From: Unio delphinus
Taxonomy: Eukaryota > Mollusca > Bivalvia > Unionida > Unionidae
Length of the DNA: 64,000 nt
NCBI GenBank assembly: GCA_029339505.1
Contig: JAQISU010000155.1
Span: 14,957,501-15,021,500 of the forward strand
Reading direction: 5' to 3'
Shown: positions 47,287 through 60,400 of the stretch, piece after piece
Position numbering within the stretch: the first letter of the stretch is position 1
Layout of the letters: the number at the start of each line of letters is the position of its first letter
Program-made: the position numbers and the translations under genes
The notes under the pieces: generated by a model
Database searches by the model: none
What the model was told of the DNA's origin: nothing
The model's input: the letters and a program-made list of their open reading frames with translations, nothing else

Positions 47287-48629
47287 CTATAAAATAGAAA
47301 TGGAATGCATTATACAACTCGTGATCAACAACGCTATTCATCAACCAATAATAATGTATATAAAGTCAGAAAATAAATTATCAGATGATTTCAACTTGCA
47401 GTCATAAGTCATACGGATATCATATTCACTGATCATGGAATAAAAACAGGTTTTAAGTGTAAAAAAAAATTGGGTGGAAAAGAATGGTCATATTTGTAAA
47501 AAGTGGTGCCTAATACAAGCGACATGTTCCACATAAGTTTAAAGACTTACGATAAACACATGTGCACACCTAGCACCCATAGTTAAATTTCAAAATTAGG
47601 CCAGTTTGATATAAACATTTGGTTTTGTTTACTTTTACATAAGTTTATTATATAACAAAGTGCAAAGTGTAATTTTACTTTTGAAATTAAAGTTATTCAG
47701 TTCCTATATATTGTCAAATCTGTTAACCAAAGGAAGCCTAGAAATACTTGTCATAAATGTTTCTTGATTTTTGATTATTTTCTTCCTAGGTCTGCTAAGA
47801 AAAAGTCTTATCTGGCTCTGTATATATAGTTCCAATTTTATTGGAAAATAAACCTGAAAGTTTGTTGAATCTTCAAACATTCTATTCTAGGAGCCCAACA
47901 AACTACAGTCTAATTTTCTTGCATGCATTAGCAAAAGTAAAATGTAACCTTTCAGAGTAAGGTGGCATATGTTCATGATTATATTTCAACCCACTATTAT
48001 GAAGTTTACATTTGACATTTATTAAATCAATCGTGAATTCACCTTACAAATTCTTCTTAAAATCAGCAAAACTGATTTTCTGTTATTCAGATCAAATACC
48101 TTTTCGATTCTAGTTAGATTTGTATAAACAATACATAAACTTCAGAACTATATTCTTGATAAGATTGAAAATCTAAGAACATTACATTTTTTTTTATGGT
48201 TCCGCTTTATAGTTACTATGTACATTTGAGATAGGGATCGAAGTTGTTTGCATTAGTACATTGGGGAGAGTTGGCATACCTGTATGCTACTGTAACGTAC
48301 TGTGACTTAGATATTTTTTACACGTGGTAATTTAAAAAACTGCCATACCTCTGTGCTATGTTGATGTATGCAGACTGAAATTTCTCTGTACATGGTAGCT
48401 ATGGAAGATGACAGGGGATTTAAATGGCTGATTCCATGTGGTCGAAAAATGTGCTTGAACTAGTTCAAAGTATATTATCTGAAGCAGTCATTAAAATAAG
48501 GAAAGTGTACTTTGATAAATGAAACAATACAGGCTTCTGAAAGTGCAATAAATGAATTATAAAACTTAAAACGGAAAGAAAAATTATCGACTATTTCTTT
48601 TCGGTGTCCTTTTTTCTTGTCTAGTGAAA

Positions 48630-48878
48630 ATGATCAACAGAAGCAAACAGTCTTTTGAGTGGAATACATCTGAAGTAAGGCCATGCAGTATACTCTATAA
48701 CCGAATTACACCTATTGATCATACACCAAAAAAAAGGAATGAAAAGTTTATTCAACAGTACAACAGTACCAGGCCTTTAAAAAAAATAACTGGGACAACA
48801 AGTGAAGAAAATTTGGGTGTTTCTTTTTTTTTACAAATAAAACAGTATGCCAAGTACAAAGTTGTTGAGTGGAATTAA
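48630..48878 (+). other. Isolated ORF of uncertain status
   Basis: ATG at about 48,624-48,630, 83-84 codons to 48,878, preceded by a pyrimidine-rich TTTTTTCTTGTCTAG that could serve as a splice acceptor. Residues such as NRSKQSFEWNTSEVRP and LKKITGTTSEENLG are not low complexity. I recognise no family. It may be a chance frame. Confidence 0.2.
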
Positions 48879-49285
48879 CATGTATGCATTTTCTGGTAAA
48901 ATGCAGTCCCGTTTATGATCAGGCAAAACCATTTTTAATTTACCAGATCCTGGAACTCATATATTGATCAGTCCAAGCAGAATTAAGGCTTCATTGTTGT
49001 TATACAAGAAACTTTACATACTCCTTTCTGTGTAGTGTAATCAAATAATATGTTGACTGAAGTATAATACTAGTACGTGATGATACAATGCAGCTTGCAG
49101 TGTAGCTTCACTTAAGCCGACCCGTGTCCCCCCTATTCTTCTTGACAAGCTAATAAGTTTTCCGTGCTTACAACCGTGAATAACAATAGCCTTGCGGTTT
49201 GCGTGGCTATTATCACCGACGGCTATAAAACGAGGCATCATTACGTCGTCTTTATACACACAAAGATTGGCCGAAAAATGTTTCC

Positions 49286-49401
49286 AATGGCAAATATATT
49301 TGTGTGTATAAATTTTTCTCTCCACATTGTTAAAACAAACCGTAATGGCAAATATATTTGTGTGTATAAATTTTTCTCTCTACATTGTTAAAACAAACCG
49401 T
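49286..49401. repeat. 58-bp tandem duplication
   Basis: AATGGCAAATATATTTGTGT begins at 49,286 and again at 49,344. The copies are nearly identical (CTCCACATTG versus CTCTACATTG). Confidence 0.95.
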
Positions 49402-50383
49402 TTTTCATTTTTAAGACTCATTTGATCCCCCACCCCCCACAACAAAAAATAAAGCGAAACAACTGGAACATTTTATAAATTCAGTTTCCTTTACAGTGTA
49501 ATAGTTAAAAAGTATTCCATGGAAATGCTTAAACTACAGGTGCTTCCGGCAGCTTCGTCCCTGCGCCCACATCAGGAGTTCCCTCCGACAACCCCATGCC
49601 TACTTGTTTACTCTCCCGTAAACGTTATTCCTGAATTTCTGTGGATTATGTGAAAGAAATTCATATGCTCCATCTGTAAATTTAAAACCCCATGTTAGTC
49701 ACGTGTTTTAAATAAAGTCTTTCGCACATTTCATATATGAAATAAATAAACGAACCTTCTTGTTTTCATCTACATGTACGCAAGTTTTCTATATTCATAA
49801 TTATCAATATGAATAACTCTCACATTTGAGTCAGAATATATCGATATAATTATCTTTCAAACCTTTCAGAAAAAGAAGTGTCCGATACACAAAACCAAGG
49901 TCAGGTTAACCTTATATGGTGTGTCAGTAGGCTCGTTTAGATTAGTTAGCGGCTTTGTATAGAATGAATGCTAAGAAACGAGTTATGTATTGTACAGCTA
50001 GACTTCGAGAATACACCTTGTGTGGACTTAGAGACAAAAGTAAACATCGTTTACTTTATAACTGACTGATTTCATTCATATACAGGCAAGGATAGATTAT
50101 TGATAATTTAACTACCAACGTTATGTTGACCAGTGATATGTGTCAAAATACGTTAATTAGAGCTTGAATATGGAAATATGTTTGAAAAAATATCCGCATA
50201 ACTGACCATGCGCACAGGAAATGAAGTGAAAATCGAGATCTAACATTTAGGATTATACATTTTTTTATAAACTTTTTTGGTTACAAGTGTACTGCATAAA
50301 GTAAGTAACGAACACCTGTTTGTAAAATAATGGAGGGTTATGGTATATGTTAATATAATGAGAAATTTAAACAATAACCGCTT
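49402..50383. other. No gene recognised; spacer
   Basis: Ordinary AT-rich sequence. A slightly GC-richer patch at 49,540-49,630 has no sustained frame. Confidence 0.45.
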
Positions 50384-50680
50384 CCGCGCCCTCGTGGTTT
50401 GAGCGTCCGCTTCTGATGTGATAGGTCGATGGTTCGAACTCTGGCTGAGTCATACCAAAGACTTATCAAAATGGTACTTAAACCCGTCTCCCTGAGCGCT
50501 CAGCGTTAAGAGATTAGTGTTATGACTGGTCGGCTTTGTATCAGGATAATGTGAAGGGATAGGACATCATTTTACTTGTCTGCGGCATGATGCGCCAGTG
50601 CTAGAGATCATTATAAACTTCCACGCTGCAGATATCATTGCAATATAACTGAAAGATTGTTAAAAACAACGTTAAAAATC
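50384..50680 (+). mobile_element. tRNA-derived SINE (family 2)
   Basis: A-box-like TGGTTTGAGCGTCCGC and B box GGTTCGAACTC, then GAGTCATACCAAAGACTTAT, a GACTGGTCGGCTTTGTATCAGGATAATGTGA-type core in shorter shared pieces, and a TGTTAAAAACAACGTTAAAA tail. It runs directly into a (CT)n(CA)n microsatellite. Confidence 0.9.
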
Positions 50681-50682
50681 CA

Positions 50683-50687
<5 letters not shown>

Positions 50688-50754
<67 letters not shown>
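50688..50754. repeat. (CT)n(CA)n microsatellite at a SINE 3' end
   Basis: CT run to 50,732 and CA run to 50,754, contiguous with the SINE tail. Confidence 0.95.
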
Positions 50755-50925
50755 GATAACTGAGAGATACACTAGTTACGTTTAAGCTTTCATTATTAGA
50801 GATAATCTCGTTGCCATTTTCACTTCACTTTGGCACAGTAACACAAGCATGTTATCTAGTGAGGAAGCAAATGGAATAAAGTGTTTTGCCTTGCCCCAAA
50901 AAAGACTATTGTGGTCTTGTGAGAT

Positions 50926-51145
50926 TATCATTAATGCTATTTTGCAGCACATGATGGGTTATAAATGGTGGCCGGTATATCTGGTGGAGGAAGAACTCGC
51001 GAAGTAACACTGACCCACGGGAAGCTATTGGCAAGCTTTCTCATGTACCCATGTTAGCCGGGCCAAGACACGAACCCACACAAGCAGAGGTGCGATGTCA
51101 ATGATCTGTTAAAGAGCCTATGACCACTCGGTCACCTGGGCCCCC
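50926..51145 (-). mobile_element. tRNA-derived SINE (family 1), diverged
   Basis: Follows the family-1 body: TTTTGCAGCACATGATGGG, GGTGGAGGAAGAACTCGC, AAGCTATTGGCAAGC, and the tRNA-like head GACCACTCGGTCACCTGGGC. The most diverged of the five copies; no clear TSD. Confidence 0.85.
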
Positions 51146-52123
51146 TGGTCAAATGTCGCATCACGGTAACCAAGCCAGGCTGAGTTGATTCAAACCCGCA
51201 CCTATTTGTTCTCGAATTCGACATGGTAATTGTTCCATTAGACGCCTTTTGAGACATACGTTAGGGCGCATCAGGTCTGTTCTACATTCCCGAGACCTTA
51301 AGACATCCCACCCCCGTCGATTTTGTTTTTCTTAGTAAGACTTTGTTCATGTTCATTTCATACTCTGATGAGGGCTCGCAGGTCTATTTCTTTACGTAAA
51401 AGTATTTGAAGTAACTACTTTAAAGTGTATACCTTCATTATTTGGTCTTTTTTTGGCTCTCAAGATTGTATCTAAGGCTCTAAGCCAGTAATATGTGCTC
51501 TGCACTTTCTGGAGACAAGACCACCCGTCGACGTTGCCATTTCATTTCTTTTATCACTAAAAATCTGTGGAATTTGAATACAATGTTATGGATTTTTATT
51601 ATGTATTTATTTATTTATTTTCATATCAAGAATCGAGATTTGTTATCAGTACATGGGTATTATGTGATTATACCTTTGCTAACGAGTACACACTACCAAC
51701 CCTTAACATTGTTAAATCCATTCTGTCTGAATTGTTACCTGTATGTTGAGCAAGTTTATACTGCGGTCATTGAATCACTTCATTGGGTGAGCAATCCATA
51801 CATTTCCACCATTTGAATGCCAAAGAAAGTTTATGCCTGTCATTCCTTTGTGGGTGCACTTCCAAACTACACAGCGTGCACTGTTTCCCTTTACTTTCAT
51901 TTATTCATGAGAGACTCTTAAATTTATAATTTCACCACAATTTTTTTATACCGAAGATTGTTTTTAATCAGTCTGACCCCCAGTTTTTACGCTAATGAGA
52001 TTTTTGACCTGCAGTCTTTCATCCCAAGGAGATACACTGGTGTGACTGTGTACGTTATTGATTCAAAGAAGGAGAGGACCCGTAATTGGAATTAAAATGG
52101 ATTTTATTGTGGTTTTTTTTACT

Positions 52124-52190
<67 letters not shown>

Positions 52191-52550
52191 GGCATCGATG
52201 AAACAGATACACTTAGAAAAATAGAATTTCATATATCCTCAATTTAGGCGGTCTTTTAGGCAGTCTCATTATATCGTAAGAAAGAACAACATACACGAAT
52301 ACACTGAAGTGTATTGTATTGTATCATATCCCAATCTAAATATGTTAGGGCATTGCAGTGTCGTTAACAGTAGATAAACGTGGGTAGGCAGGATAAGTAT
52401 GAGCAGGTAGGGTAGGCATGGGTGTGGGTGGGCAAGGATAAATCAAGGGTAGAATAGGCTAGTGTATACATTGAATGATGGGGAATAGTAGTGTGGTATC
52501 CAGCTGGGTAGGGAGTAATAAAACTTGATCAAGACTTGATTTAGCCATGT
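51146..52550. other. No gene recognised; spacer
   Basis: Contains a (GA)n run at 52,128-52,185. A 107-codon frame at 51,493-51,816 is hydrophobic and without motifs; probably chance. Confidence 0.45.
52128..52185. repeat. (GA)n microsatellite
   Basis: Pure GA run. Confidence 0.95.
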
Positions 52551-52554
52551 CTGC

Positions 52555-53360
52555 TGTTACATGCTTAGGCTCGAATAAGCAGCAACACAGAAAGAGTGAA
52601 AACTAACAAGCTTGTATAAATTGAACAATGAATTTATTAAGTATAATTATTTTCATAAAATAAATAAACTTACAGTTTTAGAGAATCAAATCCAACATTA
52701 ATCCAATATAGAATTCACAAAAATAATCCACTAATGGAATTGCAAGATTCCTGATAAATAAATGTCTAATAGTTCCAGGTTCGAATCTTGACGATGTAAT
52801 CCAAAATGGCTGACAATGTCACTTGATGCAGTTCTTGTTTAATTATCATCCAAATGAATTATGAGCACATGTTTTCTCCTCCAAATAGATAATAAATCCT
52901 CTTTCTTCAATGAATTGACACAAAGTCCAGAACAAGATAACTCAAACAGAATATACACAACTAATATCTTAAAGCCCAAAATTCTACTGAATTGTTCTAT
53001 CCCAAACAAGTCTATATAACTGTTTTTCTCAAGTAAACAAGTGATCACGTGATTTTCTAAAAATTCATGGAAGGTCACTACCTTCAGCAAGTCACGTATT
53101 CTAGATATTTCCTACACCCCAAGATCTAAAAATAAAAGTTATCCTTGAAATTAACCAATAGTTTTAAAGACCTATTTATCAATCTGAAGCAAGGTCAGAT
53201 AAAGAGGTAACCAAGCCAAGGTCAAAAACTTGTTTACAGTTAGAGTCTAAGTCAACCTGAACTTTCCAGAAAAATTTCCCAATTAATGAATATTAAACCC
53301 TAAATGACAAATTTGGATTTATAATTAAAAATAAATAAATTAAATCCAATAGCCGTAACA
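52555..53360. mobile_element. Probable solo LTR (806 bp) with 4-bp TSD
   Basis: Begins TGTTAC and ends GTAACA, the short inverted ends typical of LTRs. Flanked by CTGC at 52,551-52,554 and 53,361-53,364. The interior is AT-rich and non-coding, with AATAAA-like signals. No second LTR or internal region is adjacent. A four-base TSD can arise by chance, so this is moderate. Confidence 0.55.
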
Positions 53361-54275
53361 CTGCATACATTTTAATTGAGGCATCGGAACTTATGTCACC
53401 CTTGAAGATCGGGTTTTTAAGTCAGTCGATTGAGCTAGAAAAGGCTAGGTAGCATATCACATTAGCTATAAATGGTAAAGTAGCTAGAGTTAGTTAATTA
53501 CGTGTATTCAGCGAGGTGAGGCTAACTCTAACACGTAGATGTGGATCTCATGCCGCACGAATTAGCTTATGCAGCAAAGCTTCGAGTTTGTCTCTGTGAC
53601 AAGTAGTTTCCAGACAATCAGATTTGGATTAATTTTCCTTAGTGGCAGGGCAGCAAAGTTTAAGCCCAGATGAATTTGCTCCCCCCCCCTCCATTTAAAG
53701 TGGATTCTCGACCTTAAAATACACGATGCGTATTCAAACTGCGCGCATAATGTAGTGTAGAGTACTTGTATGACTAGTTTTGGATAGTTGTCAAGGAAAT
53801 ATTTGTTTAACTTGATCCTTTCTGAATGTGCTTCCCATTTGGAACACTCCAATGCTATACGGTATCTATGATAGTTACATTAAGAAAAAAATCAATCGAA
53901 ATATCTCAGAATGGTTCCTAATCCTAGTATAAAACAATCTATCTACAGTAATTTTACCAATTTTTCCAGGTAAGACCACATAAGTTACGATTCAGGAATA
54001 TCACAGCCACTTGACAATGCCATCATCCATTATTGAATGTTTTATTTAAGCATGTGAACCCAAAGCACCTTATTCGTATCAGAAGATTCCTCGCCCAATT
54101 TTACCTCCAATTAACGACACAGCTTCTGAGAGAACAGAAATTACAGCAGAGCTGCACCTCACTGCCCTAGCGACCGGTAAAGAGAACAAATACCCGATTC
54201 TGAAATATCCCGTTCTACCCAACATTCCCAGGAAAAATGGTCTTCGTGCCTTTGAAGAACTAGAAGGTTACGCAG

Positions 54276-54283
54276 TGACGTCA
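54276..54283. promoter_or_regulatory. Full CRE palindrome
   Basis: TGACGTCA lies about 75 bp upstream of CTATAAATG (54,352-54,360). The pair has promoter-like spacing, but no gene is identified downstream. An 8-mer occurs by chance about once in this length of sequence. Confidence 0.25.
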
Positions 54284-55057
54284 GCGTGACTTTTACTTAC
54301 CCTGCTAAATACAAAAAAACGCAGTTTAAGTGACCCTGTTCCTCCGTTTGACTATAAATGAGCAAAAAATGTGTCTTTCCTTGCTCAATTCGAGCCTTTC
54401 ATTGGCACAAAAAAGAAATCATATCACTTTATACAATGCGAAAAAGAGTTGTTTTTTTAAGAATCAATTTGACTCTTTTTCACAAAACAACTGAGAGATA
54501 ATGTCTAAATTTGTTACATGTTCACTTTTTCATTAATTACTAAGTATATATGTGTAACAAGGAGGTACATTGTTGCCTACTAGGTACTTAAACGAGTATT
54601 AGCCGTTGAGTAGCCATTTTGTTTAATCGTCACAATACAACTTTCTGTCATGCACTAAATGACAGCCAAATTTATGAGATGAACTATATCAAGACCGTTC
54701 TCTCGAAGAACTTAAACTGCGTTTTCAGTGATGTGAGGGTTGCTAATCCTAAACCTGGTCAAAGAAAACGCCTTGCCATGTCTAGGATGCGCATAGTGGC
54801 TGCTTTTTCAAGCGCGGGGAGATTCGCTTACACCATTTAAACGTCGGTCTGATGCTTTTGTGTTGTTAACTTCCATGTGGTTTTCGTTTTTTTTTTTTAT
54901 TATATAGAAGTACACGAAACCATATATACATTGCCGTGCTTACGTCCACGTTTTACGTTGAACTTAACAATAGATGTAGACGAGTGTTAGATAGTTAAAA
55001 ACTAATGTTATAAAGATGACTGGTTTATATATTGACCATAATGTGCAGTGTTTGTAC

Positions 55058-55058
<1 letters not shown>

Positions 55059-55115
<57 letters not shown>
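55059..55115. repeat. (ATT)n microsatellite
   Basis: About 19 ATT units. Confidence 0.95.
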
Positions 55116-57199
55116 TCTTTTTCTTCATCAATTCGGGAGATGACAGTTTCAGTCATGTGTTCTACTGAACCGTTTGTCAGGCAACACACGGCATAATATT
55201 GAAAACTAATTACAATTTATAGATCTGCAAGTTTTATTTTTTGCGTTTAATTTACCACTGTTCTGCATTTATACACTAATTTCCACGACTGTGATCGACA
55301 TGTTAAGACACAGTTCACTGTTGTATTCCAATGTCGTAATCGAAAGTCACACAAAGCTGTACATTTTTCTTTGGCATCTAACGTTTACTCTAATCATCCT
55401 GTATTAGTTTCGACTGGAATAAAGAATCGCTAAATGTGGAATGAAATACAGAAACACTAAAGCACGAGAATCTGAAGGCGTTGATATTTAGCCGTGCAGA
55501 TTCATTATTAACTGTAAATTATTACATGATGGTTTAAGTAAGATTTATCAAAGATATTAACTAGCTTTTTATGTTTGTTGATGCATCATATGGACTTTAG
55601 GTTAGTTTTCACGCGTGCTGCATATGCCTCTGCTATGATTTTGCAATAGTGGTGTTTGTTAGTGCGTTGGTGACAGGTTGTATATATATATTCCCTTTTC
55701 GTGGGTTGCATCTCCATTCATAATTTTAAGAGATTGCTTTTGCTAAAGTCATGAAATATGGAAATATCATGATTTATAATTGTAGAAATTTGCAAATGGC
55801 ATACCAATTTTATTTCATGAGATAACAAAAAGTTTATTCTTTAATATTTGCTAAATTAAATATGGCTTTATGACTTAAAAATCACTTTTTCACTTGACCT
55901 TGGGTGAATTTCACATCATCGTGGGTTATGGGTTTAGCTAAGAATCCATATCTGACTGAAGTGAAATCTTCCATTTTACAAATAAAACTTCCAATTGTTT
56001 TTATCATCCGTGAAATAGGACTTTTGTCTATGCCAATACTTCTAAAGGAAATATTATTCTTGTAATAGAAATTAAAAGGGAATAAACAGTAAAACTGTTA
56101 CATACGGAACGTGTATTATTTGTGTGAATAATCATGGGTTGGAGGATATGTTTGAGTGTTTGTGTGCATACTCATAGGTTGATGGCAATCTGTTGTGTGA
56201 AAAAAGGTGTCTGTAATTTTGAATCATATTGCATATTACTGCGCAAGGCGATTAAGTGCAAACAATCAGAGGTTTATGTAATCAACGTATTTGAACGATA
56301 CTTGTTGACCGAAATCCATTCGTTTCATGCTGACAGAATACTGTCCATTTAAATATAGACTTCAACCGATTGCCGTCTTTAAAACGATTGAAGCAAAAAA
56401 ATTTAATACATACGTGATTTCAGTTTCCTGCCAAAATTATCGGGGCCGGTCACTCAGATTATCCAGCTCGCCCGTTTGATAAAGTGAACAACGGTTGCAT
56501 GATCGAATTTTATTCCTCAGAGATAGTAACGATAAAATACGATATTTAGTTATGCTTTCACTATATATATATATATTATATTAATTTGCCTGTGTACTGA
56601 AACTTATTTTATACTTGAAGCTGCCATGATCACCAGATAACGTATAAAGATAGCCATTATTTTAATCATGCTTTAAGGTCTATGTCCATTAGGCGCTTAA
56701 AGATATTGGGAGAAATAGCAAGTGTCTTTTGAAATGTGATCTTAACTAAAAAATTAAAAGAAATTAAAAAAAATCTGATTATATATAGCGTTCAGGAATT
56801 TCGGAATTTATTAGGGTTTTTGAGAAGAAAAAATATATTTAAAAAATGTAATTTGGTCGGAAAATTGAAAGGTCGGCAGGTGGAAAACCAGAAATAAAGC
56901 TACTTTTTCTTTAGACCTCATTCTAATTGTTGGTTTTGGCGCAATATTATACAAATTAAAAGGAACAGATTTAGTTCAGGTGCCATCATTGCTAAATCTG
57001 CAAGAATGCGAGTTAAACATGTTCTTTAATGTACCGAGAGCCAGTCGTTTACTTGTGCAAGCAGAAAATAGCACACTCTGCATCACAAATCATTTACATT
57101 TTCAATGAAGGAATGCAAGCCAAAGGCGTGAGATAGGTAGCATCATGCAGTGTAAAAATTACAACGACGGAGGTTAATAAATTACGATCGAGGCTCAAC

Positions 57200-57370
57200 C
57201 TATGACATTACATTTGTGAATCCTTCATCGTCATCATCTGTGTCGATCCCGCCATTGCGGAAGCTCAGCACATCGATAAATTTTACCTCCGTGTGCAAAG
57301 TATGTCCGTCCAAACGTACATCCTCGTAGATTAAGCTCAGTTCTAAAGCTTTCCATATCAAACTCTGTCG
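57200..57370 (-). CDS. Candidate terminal coding exon (unknown protein)
   Basis: On the minus strand a frame of about 56 codons runs from RQSLIWKALELSLIYEDV through RLDGHTLHTEVKFIDVLS to an acidic end TDDDDEGFTNVMS and a TAG at 57,200-57,202. It is locally GC-richer than its surroundings and lacks low-complexity composition. An AG acceptor could lie at about 57,365, but the tract before it is not pyrimidine-rich on this strand, and no AATAAA follows closely. No family recognised and no partner exon found, so it may be chance or a fossil. Confidence 0.3.
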   Translation of the reverse strand, partial: RQSLIWKALELSLIYEDVRLDGHTLHTEVKFIDVLSFRNGGIDTDDDDEGFTNVMS

Positions 57371-57787
57371 TTAAAGTTGTTTTCTTTCCTTTTATTTATG
57401 TATTTTTCATCAACATATTAATGGGAGTAGACAGAAAAAGGTTGACTTGTATTCCTTAGCATGATACTTCTTCCTTCCTGAGGCGTTGAGTCAACCGACA
57501 AAACAAGGTGGTCCTGTGTTCCACATCAGGATGCTCTGCACCACTTCTTAAGTTCGGATACCCTCTGTCGCTAACATTATAAGACATATAGTGTTCGTGA
57601 GTCGTAGGAATATGTTAATTGCCTGTTAGTGTCGCGCTGTTATGATTACGCAAGTGATTGAGTGATTGTTCGCAATAAATCGCCATACGCTGTAATGATA
57701 CGTTTTATTTGTTCATATCATGATATAGTAGTCTGAATCTGTAATCTGTGACTTTGAAATGTCACTGTGTCAGAGTATGTGTATGAG

Positions 57788-57791
<4 letters not shown>

Positions 57792-57859
<68 letters not shown>
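57792..57859. repeat. (AT)n microsatellite
   Basis: About 34 AT units. 57,860-58,900 shows no gene. Confidence 0.95.
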
Positions 57860-57861
<2 letters not shown>

Positions 57862-58895
57862 GGATGCATTTATAATAAATAAACTTTAAAATAATGAATA
57901 TAATTTAATATAATTATTCAGTGTAAGTAATTTGGAGCGGTTTACATATGTCAGGGCGGAAGGCATCTGTAAATACAGTAGTTATATATTATGATAGACA
58001 ATCAAAATATTATCTAGCATTTCATAAACAACCACACATCATTTTATTTTGTATATTTATTTCACATAATATTCATTAATTGAGTTCACATCATATGCAT
58101 TAATTTAGAAAATATTCATGCTTGTCAGGTTCTTGTATTAAATGTGTAATTTTTATGTCTTATTAGTATATTATTTTTCAACTGCTAATAAATCTTCATT
58201 TCAGGTCTATTTCGACTTTTGTTTTTCAGCGTATGAATTTTCTCACAAATACGACATTTAATATGAACAATTTTTCCGTTAGATGTTTAATCCTATTCTG
58301 AAAATTATCGGATATTGAGGTATTGTTAAGTAGGAGAACATCCAGTGACATCAGTTAATTATTTTGACCCAAGTTTCACTAAATTTATGAAATATTTTCC
58401 TTAAATTAATATTTTTTTTAATTATATACAGCATGTTATAACGATACGTCTGACAATAATGGAGTTTTTGTGGGGTATAGAAAGATTTAAAATGATATTT
58501 AGTTTGGAGACTGTACACATGGAAATTGTTTGTTCTTAACACCAAAATATAAAAGAACAAAAAAAAAAATTAGCAGAAGTGCTGAAAACGTCCTCTTTAA
58601 TTAAAGAGATATTTGCAAATTTAAATAAACAGAGCAGCCAAATGGATATGTTCAAATGTAAAGTTGATAAAGACAGAGAGACATTTGAGATTTATCTTAA
58701 AAAGTAAGTAATAATATCATTTAAACATACCCTAACTATTGCCACCAAAATTGCATGATTATTCGAGTTTCATTGTTAGATATGTCATACATTTGCAACA
58801 AAATTTTACAGTGGCTGAGAAAAATCATCTTTTAAAAAAAATAATATAAACATAAACATACAAGTAATCTCTCTGCTTGTCTGCTTGGTTATTCA

Positions 58896-58900
<5 letters not shown>

Positions 58901-58959
<59 letters not shown>
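58901..58959. repeat. (CT)n microsatellite
   Basis: Pure CT run. Confidence 0.95.
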
Positions 58960-58961
<2 letters not shown>

Positions 58962-59593
58962 AACTCTTAAAGCCGTCTATTGGAGAGCACAATGAATATG
59001 TAGTACTAAAATATTTTCACTCTGTGCCCTTGCTAGGCAACGACGCTATTAGAGAGAGCGTGACACGTAGATAAAATATTTCTCAACAAATAACCTTTGT
59101 ATATTCACTTAAAAGATTTATACATTAATAGCAAAAAACACAGTAACGCAAACCCCACGTGGAAATATAAATCTGAATACTTTTCTTATGGAAATACGTA
59201 ACCGGAGTAATGTAATCGAACACCGTTTCATCGATTGCATCGTAGAAATCGGTTTTAGTAGAGGTAGCGGAGAAAAGGAAAACGGTTGTTTTTTGTATCT
59301 ACATAATAGATAATTATTCTGCCAACCCCTGGACTTAAAAATGTCAATACAAAGTTTCTTTTTTTCCGTAGCAAATTAATGTTTAAAGTATTTTATGTAA
59401 TATGAAGCTAAATTGCCTTAAAAGACAGATAATGAAAATTGAAGATATATTTCAGAGCTGTACTTACGTATTGAGGCAAGAATTACACCCATTTGTATTC
59501 ATATTCCGCTTACAACATTAATAATTTAATTCGAATCAAACACACAAGATTTGAAATCCTTGTTTGTCAAAGTTTTTGGAATAAATGCATTAT

Positions 59594-60015
59594 AATAATT
59601 AAGTGCTAACAATCTTAAATAAAGCTTGCCCATACTTCCTCACAGAGGCGTTTTCCAAAATTGTCCATGCATGAAAATAAATGCCGTGCTGCTCAGGATT
59701 CACTGTTTTAATTGTGTCATAATATACAAAATTTAATGCAAAATAAAGAAAGAAAACGGATTACAAAATATGACCTAAACTGTCTTATCGTACGAAGTTA
59801 CGATAATAATTAAGTGCTAACAATCTTAAATAAAGCTTGCCCATACTTCCTCACAGAGGCGTTTTCCAAAATTGTACATGCATGAAAATAAATGCCGTGC
59901 TGCTCAGGATTCACTGTTTTAATTGTGTCATAATATACAAAATTTAATGCAAAATAAAGAAAGAAAACGGATTACAAAATATGACCTAAACTGTCTTATC
60001 GTACGAAGTTACGAT
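59594..60015. repeat. 211-bp tandem duplication
   Basis: AAGTGCTAACAATCTTAAAT starts at 59,601 and again at 59,812. The whole 211-bp unit, including GCCGTGCTGCTCAGGATTC and CTTATCGTACGAAGTTACGA, is repeated with about one substitution (TTGTCCATG versus TTGTACATG). Confidence 0.97.
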
Positions 60016-60276
60016 TTGTCATTTGTTTCCTTAATGAAACATCCGAAAAATGAGCACACCAATCTTTGGAAAATCATAAAAAATATATCGGAATGTCGAT
60101 ACAAATGTAAAATATTTTTCTAGTTATAAGCGTTATGCTCATCCTCTAAAATGGTAAATTCCGAAGGATCGATTATGACAACCAATTTAGAAGGCAGTAA
60201 AATTCTATTTTAAGGCCACAATTTTTCATTTCATCATAAAACACTGACATATCTTGTATCATCATAATCTTGGTGT

Positions 60277-60290
60277 TATCTATCTATCTA

Positions 60291-60323
<33 letters not shown>

Positions 60324-60400
60324 ATGTCTGTCTGTCATACATACATACATACATACATACATACATACATACATACATACATACATACATACATACATAC
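60277..60400. repeat. (TATC)n(TCTG)n(ATAC)n compound microsatellite
   Basis: TATC to about 60,292, TCTG to 60,336 and ATAC to 60,400. It directly precedes a SINE head. Confidence 0.95.

Larger units (their letters stand above)
53365..57199. other. No gene recognised; spacer
   Basis: Contains an (ATT)n run at 55,059-55,115 and a CRE-like palindrome at 54,276. A frame at 54,619-54,840 lacks an ATG start and known motifs. Confidence 0.45.

Noticed and set aside
49041..49325. 94-codon minus-strand frame near a TATAAAA sequence
   Set aside because: The frame runs into a local 58-bp tandem duplication and I recognise no motif. The TATA-like sequence is on the other strand.
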